Part shown: positions 7,862 to 16,623 of the stretch, one piece after another | How positions within the stretch are numbered: position 1 is the first letter of the stretch | Layout: each line of letters begins with the position of its first letter | DNA from: Gallaecimonas sp045291545 | GTDB taxonomy: Bacteria; Pseudomonadota; Gammaproteobacteria; Enterobacterales; Gallaecimonadaceae | NCBI RefSeq assembly: GCF_045291545.1 | Contig: NZ_CP149514.1 | Coordinates: 1,612,001 to 1,676,000 of the forward strand | Length of the DNA: 64,000 nucleotides | Direction: 5' to 3' | Position numbers and translations under genes: made by a program | Notes under the pieces: model-generated | Database searches by the model: none | What the model was told of the DNA's origin: nothing | Seen by the model: only the letters and a program-made list of their open reading frames with translations

Positions 7862-7991
7862 TCGTGAAACAACTCCATATATATGAGTAAAGGGTACGTG
7901 ATAAAGGTGCCAGATTGTCACATCTCGGCTGGATACACTGTATGTTCATCCAAAAACCTGACCGATACAACCTACTATCTGATTATCTTCT

Positions 7992-8310
7992 ATGCCTGCT
8001 GATGTGGCTCTTGGGGCCCCTTTAAGTGCAGCGCTGGGGTGGCCTTCTTTCGGTTCCTTTCTTTGGCCAAACAAGAAAGAAACACGCCCGCCGGTGCGGG
8101 TACCGGCAAACAAATAGCTTTGCCGCAGGCACATCAAAACCCAGTTGGATATTCCGTTTACTGAATGCTCGGTGCTTACCGGCTATTGCTTTCCTTGTGA
8201 AAGATTCTTTTATTGCAGGGGGGCGCCCCTGCACGCGCCTGACTTTTGGGGGCAAACGTCAGCAAAACCCTTGCCCATGTTCCGCTGGCGCTGCACTTAA
8301 CGGGCTAAAA
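7992..8310. repeat. long repeat with 14-bp inverted ends, copy 2
   Basis: Same element as at 4531-5020. The inverted ends lie at 8022-8035 (TTAAGTGCAGCGCT) and 8287-8300 (GGCGCTGCACTTAA), giving a 279-bp core. It lacks the two extra segments of copy 1 and has its own about 60-bp segment near 8150-8210. The copies are in direct orientation and bracket most of the cassette genes. The rest of the 7862-8515 interval holds no convincing gene. Confidence 0.75.
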
Positions 8311-8515
8311 GCAGGCTGCTTCGTTGCTGTTTCGGAGTTAAAGGCAAACAGTGAACTGGCTTTTGGGCACGCTACCGCCCCTGGGTTGCAGCTCCCACTG
8401 TGCTGATAACGTCCCTGCCATCGGCACCTTGCGGCCGTTTGACTGATGACCACTCTACCCAGAAAGAGTTCGTTGAAACAAGTAGTTAACAACTATTTCG
8501 TGACAAATGTCGCTG

Positions 8516-8543
8516 ATAAAAAAAGCGCCTTGCGGCGCTTTTT
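8516..8543 (-). terminator. intrinsic terminator of the S9 peptidase gene
   Basis: Directly after the stop codon on the minus strand, a GCGCC / GGCGC stem with a four-base loop is flanked by A- and T-runs. Confidence 0.85.
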
Positions 8544-10589
8544 TCAGTGGCTCTTGGCGTCAGCAGCCGGGGCTGGCTGCGTGTATTTGGCCATCCAGTC
8601 CAGTACCTGGTGATACCAGACCACTTTATTGGCGTCGTGCAGTACCCAGTGGTTTTCATTGGGGAACATCAGCAGCTTGGAAGGAATGCCCTGCCGCTGA
8701 AGCGCCGTGAAGGTGCCCAACCCCTGCCCCACCGGTACGCGGTAGTCTTTTTCGCCCTGGATCACCAGCATTGGTGTTTTCCAGTTTTTCACGAACAGCG
8801 CCGGGTTCCAGCGGGCATACATGTCGGGGTTATCCCAGGGGGTGCCTTGCATGTCATGTTCCGGGAACCACAGTTCCTCGGTGGTGTAATACATGGAACG
8901 CAGATCAAAGAGGCCGTCGTGGTTTACCAGGCACTTGAATTTGCCCGGCCAGTTACCGGCAATCCAGTTGATCATGTAACCGCCGTAGCTGCCGCCAAGG
9001 GCGCAGGCGTTATCGGCGTCAATCCAGGGTTGCTCTTTGGCGATGTACGCCAGGCCTTTTTGCAGGTCTTCCAGAGGCCGATCGCCATAGTGGCCGGTAA
9101 TCGAATCGGTAAAGGCCTGGCCGTAACCGGTAGAGCCGTGGAAGTCGATCATCACCACTGCGTAACCGGCGGCGGCCCACAGCTCGGCGTTCCAGCGGCT
9201 GTGCCAGTGGTTCGAGAAGCTGCCTTGCGGGCCACCGTGGATCAAAAAGGCAACCGGGTATTTTTTACCTTCCTGGTAGCCCACCGGTTTTATCCAGTAG
9301 CCATAGACGGTTTCGTTGTTCCAGCCGGGGAAGCTGAATTGGGCAAAATCGCCCATCTGTACGTCTTTTAGCTTCTGGGCATTTACGTGGGTAATTTGCT
9401 TGAGGCCAAAACCGTCTTTGTCTACCACATACAGGTCTGACGGTTTGTCCAGGCTGTTACGGGAAAACACCACGCGGCCGGCCGCTTCGCTGACCATGCC
9501 AACACTGCCGTCACGGCTCAGTACTTTCATGTCACCAAAGTCGACATTAAAGGCATACAGGCCGCGTTGGCCGGTGTCCTGAGCGGTTACAAACAGGGTT
9601 TTACCGTCACCGGAGAAGCGAATAGAGCCAGCGCTGCGGTCCCACTGCGGGGCCAATTCGCGGCTTTGGCCGGTACGCAAGTCTTTGAGCATGATGCGAA
9701 AACGGTCTGACTCATAGCCAGGTTTGCTCATTGCCAGCCAGGCCATGTAGCGGCCATCGGGGCTAAATACCGGCTGGGCGTCCCAGGCTTTGTTATCGGC
9801 GGTCAGATCGGTGGTTTTTCCGCTGGCCAGGTCTACCTGCCAGAGGTCAAAGTTGGTGGTCCAGGCGTGGTCGTTACCCGGCGCCTTGGCCGAATACACC
9901 AGCTGCGTACCGTCGTTATTGAAGGTGACTTCTTCCATGCCGGAAAACGGCTTGGCGGGGCTGTCGGTATCCAGCCCTTGCATTACGTCGGTAAAACCGG
10001 TGGCTTTATTGTCTTTCAATTGGCCCACAAACAGGTGGTTGACGAAGTGGTTGTCCCAGGTGTCCCAGTGGCGCACCATCAGTTTGTCAAACACCATGCC
10101 GGTGGATTTTTGCTTGGCAAGCTGGGCTTTTTTATCAACGCTGCATTGCAGGTTGTCACAGGCCGGCCATACCGACAGTGACACTACCATTTTGCTGTCA
10201 TCCGGCGACAGCTTGAAACCGGCTACGTCAATGGGCAGCTGCGTCAGCGCCACTGCTTCACCGCCGCTAAGGCTAAGCCGGTACACCTGACTGCCCTGGC
10301 CCCGGTCAGCCAGAAAGTAAATGGCTTTGCCGTCGGCACTGAAGCGCACTTCGTGCTCATTGCTCTTGTTGCTGGTGAGCTGGCGCACAGCGCCGCTGTC
10401 GAGATTTTGCTGATACAAATCAGACTGGCCATCTTTTTTCAGCGCGTAGACCACGCTCTGCCCGTCCGGGGCCATGGCCATACTGTGCAGCTGGTTAAGA
10501 CCAACCAGATCTTCAACGGTAAAGGGTTTAGCGGTTGCCGCAGTGGTTGCAAGCACCAGCGCACTGAGCGCCCAGGACGTTTTTCTCAT
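8544..10589 (-). CDS. secreted S9 family (prolyl oligopeptidase-like) serine peptidase
   Basis: A 681-residue exported peptidase. A signal peptide (MRKTSWALSALVLATTAATA) is followed by a beta-propeller of TolB/WD40-like repeats (about residues 25-400; blocks such as FSPDGRYMAWL). The C-terminal alpha/beta hydrolase domain has GGSYGGYM with the nucleophile Ser near 533, Asp in GEKDYRVP near 616 and His in NENHWV near 645. Family members cleave peptides, often dipeptides or acyl-peptides, in the periplasm. Length and domain order are normal. The gene follows fumarase on the same strand after 58 bp, with a small hairpin (10613-10631) but no T-run between them, so readthrough is possible. Confidence 0.9.
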   Translation of the reverse strand: MRKTSWALSALVLATTAATAKPFTVEDLVGLNQLHSMAMAPDGQSVVYALKKDGQSDLYQQNLDSGAVRQLTSNKSNEHEVRFSADGKAIYFLADRGQGSQVYRLSLSGGEAVALTQLPIDVAGFKLSPDDSKMVVSLSVWPACDNLQCSVDKKAQLAKQKSTGMVFDKLMVRHWDTWDNHFVNHLFVGQLKDNKATGFTDVMQGLDTDSPAKPFSGMEEVTFNNDGTQLVYSAKAPGNDHAWTTNFDLWQVDLASGKTTDLTADNKAWDAQPVFSPDGRYMAWLAMSKPGYESDRFRIMLKDLRTGQSRELAPQWDRSAGSIRFSGDGKTLFVTAQDTGQRGLYAFNVDFGDMKVLSRDGSVGMVSEAAGRVVFSRNSLDKPSDLYVVDKDGFGLKQITHVNAQKLKDVQMGDFAQFSFPGWNNETVYGYWIKPVGYQEGKKYPVAFLIHGGPQGSFSNHWHSRWNAELWAAAGYAVVMIDFHGSTGYGQAFTDSITGHYGDRPLEDLQKGLAYIAKEQPWIDADNACALGGSYGGYMINWIAGNWPGKFKCLVNHDGLFDLRSMYYTTEELWFPEHDMQGTPWDNPDMYARWNPALFVKNWKTPMLVIQGEKDYRVPVGQGLGTFTALQRQGIPSKLLMFPNENHWVLHDANKVVWYHQVLDWMAKYTQPAPAADAKSH

Positions 10590-10647
10590 TGTTGTTTCCT
10601 TCCGATAATATCAGAGCCGCAAATGCGGCCCTGATCGGGTGTCGGTG

Positions 10648-12153
10648 TTATTTGGCTTCCTGAATACGAACCTTCCATTCTGCCGGGCCCTGCTCGTGGG
10701 CATTGTTACCGAGGCTATCTACCGCCACGGTCACCGGCATGTCTTCTACTTCAAATTCGTAGATGGCTTCCATACCGAGGTCGGCAAAGGCTTTGACTTC
10801 CGCCTTTTTGATGGCCTTGGCTACCAGGTAAGCAGCGCCGCCAACCGCCATCAGATACACCGCCTGATGGTTGCGGATAGACGCCACCGCTGCCGGGCCA
10901 CGCTCGGCTTTACCAATCATGCCAATAAGGCCGGTCTGGTCAAGCATCATGTCGGTGAATTTGTCCATGCGGGTGGACGTGGTGGGGCCAGCCGGGCCAA
11001 CCACTTCGTCGCCTACCGCATCAACCGGGCCAACGTAGTAGATGAAACGGTTCTTGAAATCCACCGGCAGCGGCTCACCGTTTTTCAGCATTTCCTGGAT
11101 GCGCTTGTGAGCAGCGTCACGGCCAGTGAGCATTTTGCCGGACAGCAGTACGGTTTCACCCATTTTCCAGCTGGCAACGTCTTCTTTGGTCACGGTGTCG
11201 AGGTTAACGCGGCGCACGTTTTCGCCTACTTCCCAGGTCACTTCCGGCCAGTCAGACAGCTTCGGCGGCGTCAGCTCAGCCGGGCCGTTGCCGTCGAGGT
11301 GGAAGTGCGCATGGCGGGTGGCGGCGCAGTTGGGGATCATCACCACCGGCTTAGAAGCCGCGTGGGTGGGTGCAGATTTGATTTTTACGTCCAGCACCGT
11401 GGTCAGGCCGCCCAGGCCCTGAGCGCCAATACCCAGCTCGTTGGCTTTTTCAAAAATAGCCAGGCGCAGCTTTTCTTCGGTCGTTTGTGCGCCACGGGCT
11501 TTGAGCTCGTGAATGTCGACCGGATCCATCAGCGATTCTTTGGCCAGTACCGCCGCTTTTTCGGCGGTGCCACCAATACCAATGCCCAGCATGCCCGGCG
11601 GGCACCAGCCGGCACCCATGGTAGGCAGGGTTTTAAGGACCCACTCGACCACGTCATCTGACGGGTTGAGCATGGCCATTTTCGATTTATTTTCCGAACC
11701 GCCCCCTTTCGCGGCGATCATTACTTCTACCTGATCGCCCGGCACCATATCGATGTGCACCACGGCCGGGGCGTTGTCACGGGTGTTTTTACGGGCGCCA
11801 GCCGGGTCGGCAACGATAGAGGCCCGCAGCGGGTTATCTTGGCTGGTGTAGGCGCGGCGCACCCCTTCATCGACCATTTGCTGTACGGTCAGGTCACTGT
11901 CCCACTGCACCTGCATACCGATTTTTACAAAGCAGGTAACGATGCCGGTGTCCTGACACAGTGGCCGGTGGCCTTCTGCCGCCATACGCGAGTTGATCAG
12001 GATCTGGGCAATGGCATCTTTGGCCGCTTTCGATTCTTCTTTGTCGTAGGCTTCTTTCATGGCCTGGACAAAGTCCAGCGGGTGGTAGTAGGAAATGTAT
12101 TGCAGGGCGTTTTCGATGGAATCAATAAAGTCTTGTTTACGGATCACGGTCAT
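10648..12153 (-). CDS. class I (4Fe-4S) fumarate hydratase
   Basis: A 501-residue iron-sulfur fumarase that interconverts fumarate and malate in the TCA cycle in the cytoplasm. The N-terminal alpha part contains PLCQDTGI, the middle GAGWCPPGMLG and PNCAATRHAHFH, giving the three cysteines that bind the 4Fe-4S cluster. The C-terminal beta part contains GPAGPTTSTRMD. It resembles the class I enzymes (E. coli FumA/FumB type), although a little shorter at the N-terminus. The start has a weak GGTG motif upstream. It is divergent from pabB across 78 bp. Confidence 0.92.
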   Translation of the reverse strand: MTVIRKQDFIDSIENALQYISYYHPLDFVQAMKEAYDKEESKAAKDAIAQILINSRMAAEGHRPLCQDTGIVTCFVKIGMQVQWDSDLTVQQMVDEGVRRAYTSQDNPLRASIVADPAGARKNTRDNAPAVVHIDMVPGDQVEVMIAAKGGGSENKSKMAMLNPSDDVVEWVLKTLPTMGAGWCPPGMLGIGIGGTAEKAAVLAKESLMDPVDIHELKARGAQTTEEKLRLAIFEKANELGIGAQGLGGLTTVLDVKIKSAPTHAASKPVVMIPNCAATRHAHFHLDGNGPAELTPPKLSDWPEVTWEVGENVRRVNLDTVTKEDVASWKMGETVLLSGKMLTGRDAAHKRIQEMLKNGEPLPVDFKNRFIYYVGPVDAVGDEVVGPAGPTTSTRMDKFTDMMLDQTGLIGMIGKAERGPAAVASIRNHQAVYLMAVGGAAYLVAKAIKKAEVKAFADLGMEAIYEFEVEDMPVTVAVDSLGNNAHEQGPAEWKVRIQEAK

Positions 12154-12231
12154 TTGCTCACCTGGACACAGGTCCGGACGTTATAATGTGACGCCAATCA
12201 TACTAAGCCACGGCAACGGATACCACGCCTG
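12154..12231. promoter_or_regulatory. divergent promoter region between fumarase and pabB
   Basis: The 78-bp gap contains an inverted repeat ACCTGGACACAGGTCC (about 12160-12175) and TTATAAT at 12181-12187, which fits a -10 box reading towards pabB. Assignment rests on position and motif only. Confidence 0.35.
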
Positions 12232-13560
12232 ATGGAACTCAACTGTCTTGATATTCCTTACCTTGACCGCGACGCTCTGGCAGCACGTTTTGCGCCGCTG
12301 AGCCAGCAGCCCTGGGCAGTAATGCTGGACTCTGCCGCCCCCAGCCATCCGCACAGTGGCCTGAGCCTGTTCAGTGCTGAGCCGCGCCGAAAGCTCCTTA
12401 GCCAAGACGCCAAGCATTATCTGGATAATCAAGCGCAAGCCGGCACCGCCTTTGATGTGCTAAAAGCCGCCCTGGCGGCCTGGCCCAAGGTGGCGTCAGC
12501 GTTACCCTTTGCCAGCGGCGCCATTGGCCTTTTTTCCTATGATTTGGGTCGCCAGCTGGAACAATTACCCAGCCAGGCTGAGCGCGATATTGACCTGCCG
12601 GATATGGCCGTGGGGTTTTATGACTGGGCCGTTATCAGTGACCATGCCCTCCGGCAAAGTTGGCTTGTCAGCCTTGATGACCCGTATCAGCGGCTGGCCT
12701 GGCTGGAACGCCAGCGCCCAGCACCCAGCGCTCCCTTTACGCTGACCGGTGACTGGCAAGCCAACATGAGCCGAGCGCAATACGGTGAAAAGTTTCGCCG
12801 GGTGCAGGATTACATCCACAGCGGCGACTGCTACCAAATCAATCTGGCGCAGCGCTTTAGTGCCCCCTATCAAGGCGACGAATGGCAAGCCTACCTGACC
12901 CTGCGGCGGGAAAATGCGGCGCCCTTTTCGGCCTTTATGCGCCTGGACAACGGCGTGGTGCTGTCTATTTCACCGGAGCGTTTCGTTAAAGTCAGCGGCC
13001 GTAAGGTAGAAACCAAACCCATTAAAGGCACCATGCCACGCAGCGCCGACCCGGCCACAGATGCCGCTAATGCCGAAACTTTACGTAACAGCCCCAAGGA
13101 TCGGGCAGAAAACGTGATGATTGTGGATTTACTGCGTAACGACTTGGGGCGGGTGGCAGCCCCCGGCAGCGTGCAGGTGCCGGCGCTGTTTGAAATTGAA
13201 TCGTTCCCGGCGGTACACCACCTGGTGTCAACCGTAACCTGTGAGCTGGCCGCCGGCAAAGAAGCCGTTGACCTGCTGGCCGCAGCTTTTCCCGGCGGCT
13301 CCATTACCGGCGCGCCGAAGATCCGCGCCATGGAAATCATTGACGAACTGGAGCCGCAGCGGCGCAGCTTTTACTGTGGTTCAGCAGGCTTTTTGTCGGC
13401 CAATGGCAACATGGACAGCTCCATTGCCATTCGCACACTGATCGCCTGGCAGGGAAAACTGTATTGCTGGGCCGGCGGCGGCCTGGTGGCTGACTCTGAA
13501 GAAGAGGCGGAATACCGGGAAACCCTGGATAAAGTCTCAAAAATTCTGCCGCTACTATGA
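12232..13560 (+). CDS. pabB: aminodeoxychorismate synthase component I
   Basis: A 442-residue chorismate-utilising enzyme which, with glutamine amidotransferase PabA, makes 4-amino-4-deoxychorismate for folate synthesis in the cytoplasm. The C-terminal catalytic half shows KPIKGTMPR near residue 263, ENVMIVDLLRNDLGR near 295 and FPGGSITGAPKIRAMEIID near 353, all signatures of the anthranilate synthase/PabB family. I prefer PabB over TrpE because of the PIKGT lysine and overall length. It overlaps the following NUDIX gene by four bases (ATGA), so translation is probably coupled. Confidence 0.9.
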   Translation: MELNCLDIPYLDRDALAARFAPLSQQPWAVMLDSAAPSHPHSGLSLFSAEPRRKLLSQDAKHYLDNQAQAGTAFDVLKAALAAWPKVASALPFASGAIGLFSYDLGRQLEQLPSQAERDIDLPDMAVGFYDWAVISDHALRQSWLVSLDDPYQRLAWLERQRPAPSAPFTLTGDWQANMSRAQYGEKFRRVQDYIHSGDCYQINLAQRFSAPYQGDEWQAYLTLRRENAAPFSAFMRLDNGVVLSISPERFVKVSGRKVETKPIKGTMPRSADPATDAANAETLRNSPKDRAENVMIVDLLRNDLGRVAAPGSVQVPALFEIESFPAVHHLVSTVTCELAAGKEAVDLLAAAFPGGSITGAPKIRAMEIIDELEPQRRSFYCGSAGFLSANGNMDSSIAIRTLIAWQGKLYCWAGGGLVADSEEEAEYRETLDKVSKILPLL

Positions 13561-14117
13561 ACCATTTTGCCAGCCAGTTTATCCTACAACCGTTACAGCC
13601 TCGCCACTTGGGTACACCCTTTTTGCACCAGCCCAGGGCGGCAGCGGTACTGCTGGCCATTCTTGACCGGCCGGAACCGACCGTACTGTTAACCCGCCGC
13701 ACCCAAACCTTGCGCCACCACGGCGGGCAAATTGCCCTACCTGGTGGCCGGGTCGATGCCAGCGACCCTAGCCACGTGGCCGCAGCGCTGCGTGAAGCCT
13801 GGGAAGAAGTGGGATTAGCACCAACCGAGGTAACACCACTGGGCACCCTCAACCCTTACGATACGGTGTCGGATTACCGTATTACGCCGGTGGTGGCCCG
13901 TGCTCCGGCAGACTTTCCCTGGCAGCTCAGTACCGATGAAGTGGACGCCATTTTTGAAGTGCCGCTGGCAATAGTGCTGGACTTGAACCGCTACCAGCGG
14001 CTGCAAATTGAGCGTCAGGGCATAAGCCATCAGGTATTGTTTTTGCCTTGGCAAAACTGGCTGATTTGGGGCGCCACTGCGGCCATTTTTCAGGATCTGG
14101 CGCTGCACCTCCGATGA
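13557..14117 (+). CDS. nudL: NUDIX hydrolase, CoA pyrophosphatase-like
   Basis: A 186-residue protein with the NUDIX box GGRVDASDPSHVAAALREAWEEVGL split by the short insert typical of CoA pyrophosphatases (residues about 62-86); the REAWEEVG residues bind the metal. It is preceded by LTRRTQTLRHHGGQIALPGG, the family-specific block. It probably hydrolyses CoA or its derivatives to 3',5'-ADP and phosphopantetheine. The overlap with pabB is the same pairing known in enterobacteria (pabB-nudL), which supports both names. Confidence 0.88.
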   Translation: MNHFASQFILQPLQPRHLGTPFLHQPRAAAVLLAILDRPEPTVLLTRRTQTLRHHGGQIALPGGRVDASDPSHVAAALREAWEEVGLAPTEVTPLGTLNPYDTVSDYRITPVVARAPADFPWQLSTDEVDAIFEVPLAIVLDLNRYQRLQIERQGISHQVLFLPWQNWLIWGATAAIFQDLALHLR

Positions 14118-14202
14118 GCCACCAGCGAACCTGACTTCCCTTGTCAAAGTTGACGTTAACGTTCACACTCTGCGCCCACGCAAGGCGTAATAAGGTGAGT
14201 GC

Positions 14203-15588
14203 ATGATTTCGGTTTTTGACATGTTCAAAGTGGGTATCGGCCCCTCGTCTTCCCATACCGTTGGCCCAATGAAAGCGGCCAAGGCCTTCACCCAGGTGCT
14301 GGACGCCGAGGGCTTGCTGGTGCGCACCGATGCCGTCAAAGTCGAGTTGTTTGGCTCTTTGGGCCAGACCGGTATTGGCCACGGCACCGGTAAAGCGGTG
14401 ATCCTCGGCCTGGCCGGTGAAGAACCCGATACTGTTGATGTTGACCAAATCCCGGCTATTCTCAGCGCCACCGAGAACAACCAGCACATTGCCCTGCTCG
14501 GCCACCATCAGGTGGCTTTCCCGAAAAAAGGCGCCATTGTCTTTCACCACCGCAAAACCTTGAAAAAACACTCCAATGCCATGCAGCTGTTTGCCTACGC
14601 CGGCGACGAGCTACTGCTAAGCAAAGTGTATTACTCCATCGGCGGTGGTTTTATTGTTGCCGAAGAAGATTTTGATGCGGAAAAAGACGCCGCCATTATT
14701 GCCGCCGCCGACGCCACCCGCGAGCCCTACCCCTTTGATTCATGTGATCAGCTGATCGCCCAATGCCGCGAGCATGGCCTGTCCATTGCCAGTTTGGTCA
14801 TGCATAACGAAACGGCGCTGCGCCCGCGCGCCGAGGTAGAAGAGAACCTCTGGCAGCTATGGCAAGTGATGGCGGCCTGTATTGACCGCGGCTGTAAAAC
14901 CGAGGGTTTGCTGCCCGGAGGCCTGAAGGTCAAGCGCCGGGCACCGGGGCTATACCGCAAATTGCTGGCCGAAGGTGACCGCAACGTTGACCCGCTGAAC
15001 ACCGTTGACTGGGTCAACCTGTTTGCGCTGGCCGTAAACGAAGAAAACGCTGCCGGGGGCCGGGTGGTCACAGCCCCCACCAACGGCGCTGCCGGCATTA
15101 TTCCGGCGGTACTGGCCTACTACGACAAGTTCATCCAGAAAGTGGACCGGGAAATTGCCACCCGCTATTTGCTGACGGCCTCCGCCATTGGCAGCCTGTA
15201 CAAGAAAAATGCTTCTATCAGCGGCGCCGAAGTGGGTTGCCAGGGCGAAGTGGGCGTGGCCTGCTCCATGGCTGCCGGTGCCTTGGCGGAAATTCTTGGG
15301 GCCAACCCTGAGCTGGTGGAAAATGCCGCAGAAATCGGCATGGAGCACAACCTGGGGCTGACTTGCGACCCGGTTGGTGGCTTGGTGCAGGTGCCTTGCA
15401 TTGAGCGTAACGCCATGGGCGCGGTTAAGGCCATTAACGCCGCCCGGCTGGCGCTGCGCGGTAGTGGCGAGCATAAAGTGAGCCTGGACAAGGTGATCAA
15501 GACCATGTTTGACACCGGCAAGGACATGAAAGCCAAATACAAGGAAACCGCCCGCGGCGGTTTGGCGGTCAACATCATCGAATGCTGA
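14203..15588 (+). CDS. sdaA: L-serine ammonia-lyase (iron-sulfur L-serine dehydratase)
   Basis: A 461-residue single-chain enzyme that deaminates L-serine to pyruvate. Residues 1-155 form the beta (ACT-like) domain beginning ISVFDMFKVGIGPSSSHTVGPM. Residues about 190-455 form the alpha domain with NGAAGIIPAVLAYY and the cysteines GCQGEVGVACSM and LTCDPVGGLVQVPC that bind a 4Fe-4S cluster. The start follows AATAAGGTGAG. Upstream, at about 14145-14157, there is a TTGACG-like box overlapping the palindrome ACGTTAACGT, which could be part of the promoter or an operator. Confidence 0.92.
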   Translation: MISVFDMFKVGIGPSSSHTVGPMKAAKAFTQVLDAEGLLVRTDAVKVELFGSLGQTGIGHGTGKAVILGLAGEEPDTVDVDQIPAILSATENNQHIALLGHHQVAFPKKGAIVFHHRKTLKKHSNAMQLFAYAGDELLLSKVYYSIGGGFIVAEEDFDAEKDAAIIAAADATREPYPFDSCDQLIAQCREHGLSIASLVMHNETALRPRAEVEENLWQLWQVMAACIDRGCKTEGLLPGGLKVKRRAPGLYRKLLAEGDRNVDPLNTVDWVNLFALAVNEENAAGGRVVTAPTNGAAGIIPAVLAYYDKFIQKVDREIATRYLLTASAIGSLYKKNASISGAEVGCQGEVGVACSMAAGALAEILGANPELVENAAEIGMEHNLGLTCDPVGGLVQVPCIERNAMGAVKAINAARLALRGSGEHKVSLDKVIKTMFDTGKDMKAKYKETARGGLAVNIIEC

Positions 15589-15613
15589 AAAAGGCGCCGC
15601 AAGGCGCCTTTTT
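15588..15613. terminator. bidirectional terminator, sdaA / LysR gene
   Basis: AAGGCGCC - GCAA - GGCGCCTT stem flanked by A-run and T-run, shared by the convergent sdaA and LysR-type regulator genes and overlapping the latter's stop codon. Confidence 0.88.
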
Positions 15614-16514
15614 ACTGGCCGCGAAAATGCTTTAGCAGGAAGTCGATAAATACCGCCACTCGCCGCACTTGCCGGCTATGGCGCGGGTAATACAGATAAA
15701 GCCCCGGGTAAGTACGCCAGTGCGGTGCCAATACCGGTAACAAGCGGCCATCTGCCAAGAGGGCCTCGACCGGAGGCACTATCAGCCGACCAATGCCCAG
15801 CCCTTGCAGGGCGGCGTCGATCATCAGATCGGTGTCGTTAACCACCAGCGCCGATGGCATTTGCACCCGTACCGCTTCTCCGGCCTCATCCAGTTCCAGC
15901 GGCGCCAGCTGATTGGCCGTAATAAAACGGTACTGGATCAGCCGGTGCGCCGGCAGTGCTGCCAGAGAGTCTGGCAGGCCATGGCGGCGGGCATACGCCG
16001 CGGAACAAAAAAGCGCTTCGGGTAGCGGCTCGGTGAGCTTGCGGGCCACCATGCCTTGCTCGATACGATCACCAAAGCGAATCCCTAAATCAAAACCTTC
16101 GGCCAGCAGATCCACCGCCGCATCCGACACTGATAGCTCCAACAGAATGTGCGGGTATTGCCGGCAAAATTCGCCATAGATGGGTTGCAGGTAGTGCTGG
16201 TAGACAAAGCGTGGCACCGTAAGCCGTACCGACCCACGGGGCTCGGCACTGAGCTGCTGCACCTGCTCCATAGCCCGCGCCAATGCCGCCAAGGGGGCGC
16301 CGGTTTGTTCAGCCAGAAGTCGGCCGGCGTCGGTCAGTTCCATCTTGCGGGTGGAGCGGTCAAACAAGGTCAAGCCGATGTTGCTCTCCAGTAGCTTGAG
16401 AGCCTGGCTGACCGACGGTGGGGCTATGCCCAGCTGCCGGGCGGCACCACGCAGGCTGCCGGTGGCAACAATGGCCTGAAACACCTGTAACTGGCTGTAT
16501 GTCGTTCCTTTCAA
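15612..16514 (-). CDS. LysR family transcriptional regulator
   Basis: A 300-residue regulator with an N-terminal winged helix-turn-helix (residues about 3-60: FQAIVATGSLRGAARQLGIAPPSVSQALKLLE) and a C-terminal effector-binding domain (about 90-295) of the AaeR/DsdC-like group that often controls a divergently transcribed oxidoreductase. It is divergent from an NAD(P)H oxidoreductase gene across about 110 bp, so it probably regulates that gene. The effector is unknown. Confidence 0.9.
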   Translation of the reverse strand: MKGTTYSQLQVFQAIVATGSLRGAARQLGIAPPSVSQALKLLESNIGLTLFDRSTRKMELTDAGRLLAEQTGAPLAALARAMEQVQQLSAEPRGSVRLTVPRFVYQHYLQPIYGEFCRQYPHILLELSVSDAAVDLLAEGFDLGIRFGDRIEQGMVARKLTEPLPEALFCSAAYARRHGLPDSLAALPAHRLIQYRFITANQLAPLELDEAGEAVRVQMPSALVVNDTDLMIDAALQGLGIGRLIVPPVEALLADGRLLPVLAPHWRTYPGLYLYYPRHSRQVRRVAVFIDFLLKHFRGQ

Positions 16515-16623
16515 GAGCCACCTAATTATTAGCCTTTACCTAATTAAAGGGTAACCTAACCCCGGCTACAAGCAATGAATTATCCGCTCTACCATGGCAC
16601 TCAAACCGATAACGGAGAACCCC
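16515..16623. promoter_or_regulatory. divergent control region with direct repeats (candidate LysR operator)
   Basis: Between the regulator and the oxidoreductase there is a pair of direct repeats CCTAATTA at 16521-16528 and 16539-16546, spaced 18 bp apart and AT-rich. LysR-type regulators commonly bind such sites in divergent promoters. This is an inference from position. Confidence 0.4.

Noticed and set aside
8022..8492. Overlapping frames inside and after repeat copy 2
   Set aside because: As for copy 1. None keeps a consistent frame between the copies.
7862..8515. Possible integrase gene or attI next to the cassette cluster
   Set aside because: No frame of adequate length or tyrosine-recombinase motif is present in either direction, so the cluster is called integrase-less within this window.
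10639..11661. A 340-codon plus-strand frame across the fumarase gene
   Set aside because: Antisense shadow of a well-supported fumarase. His/Arg/Phe-rich with no domain.
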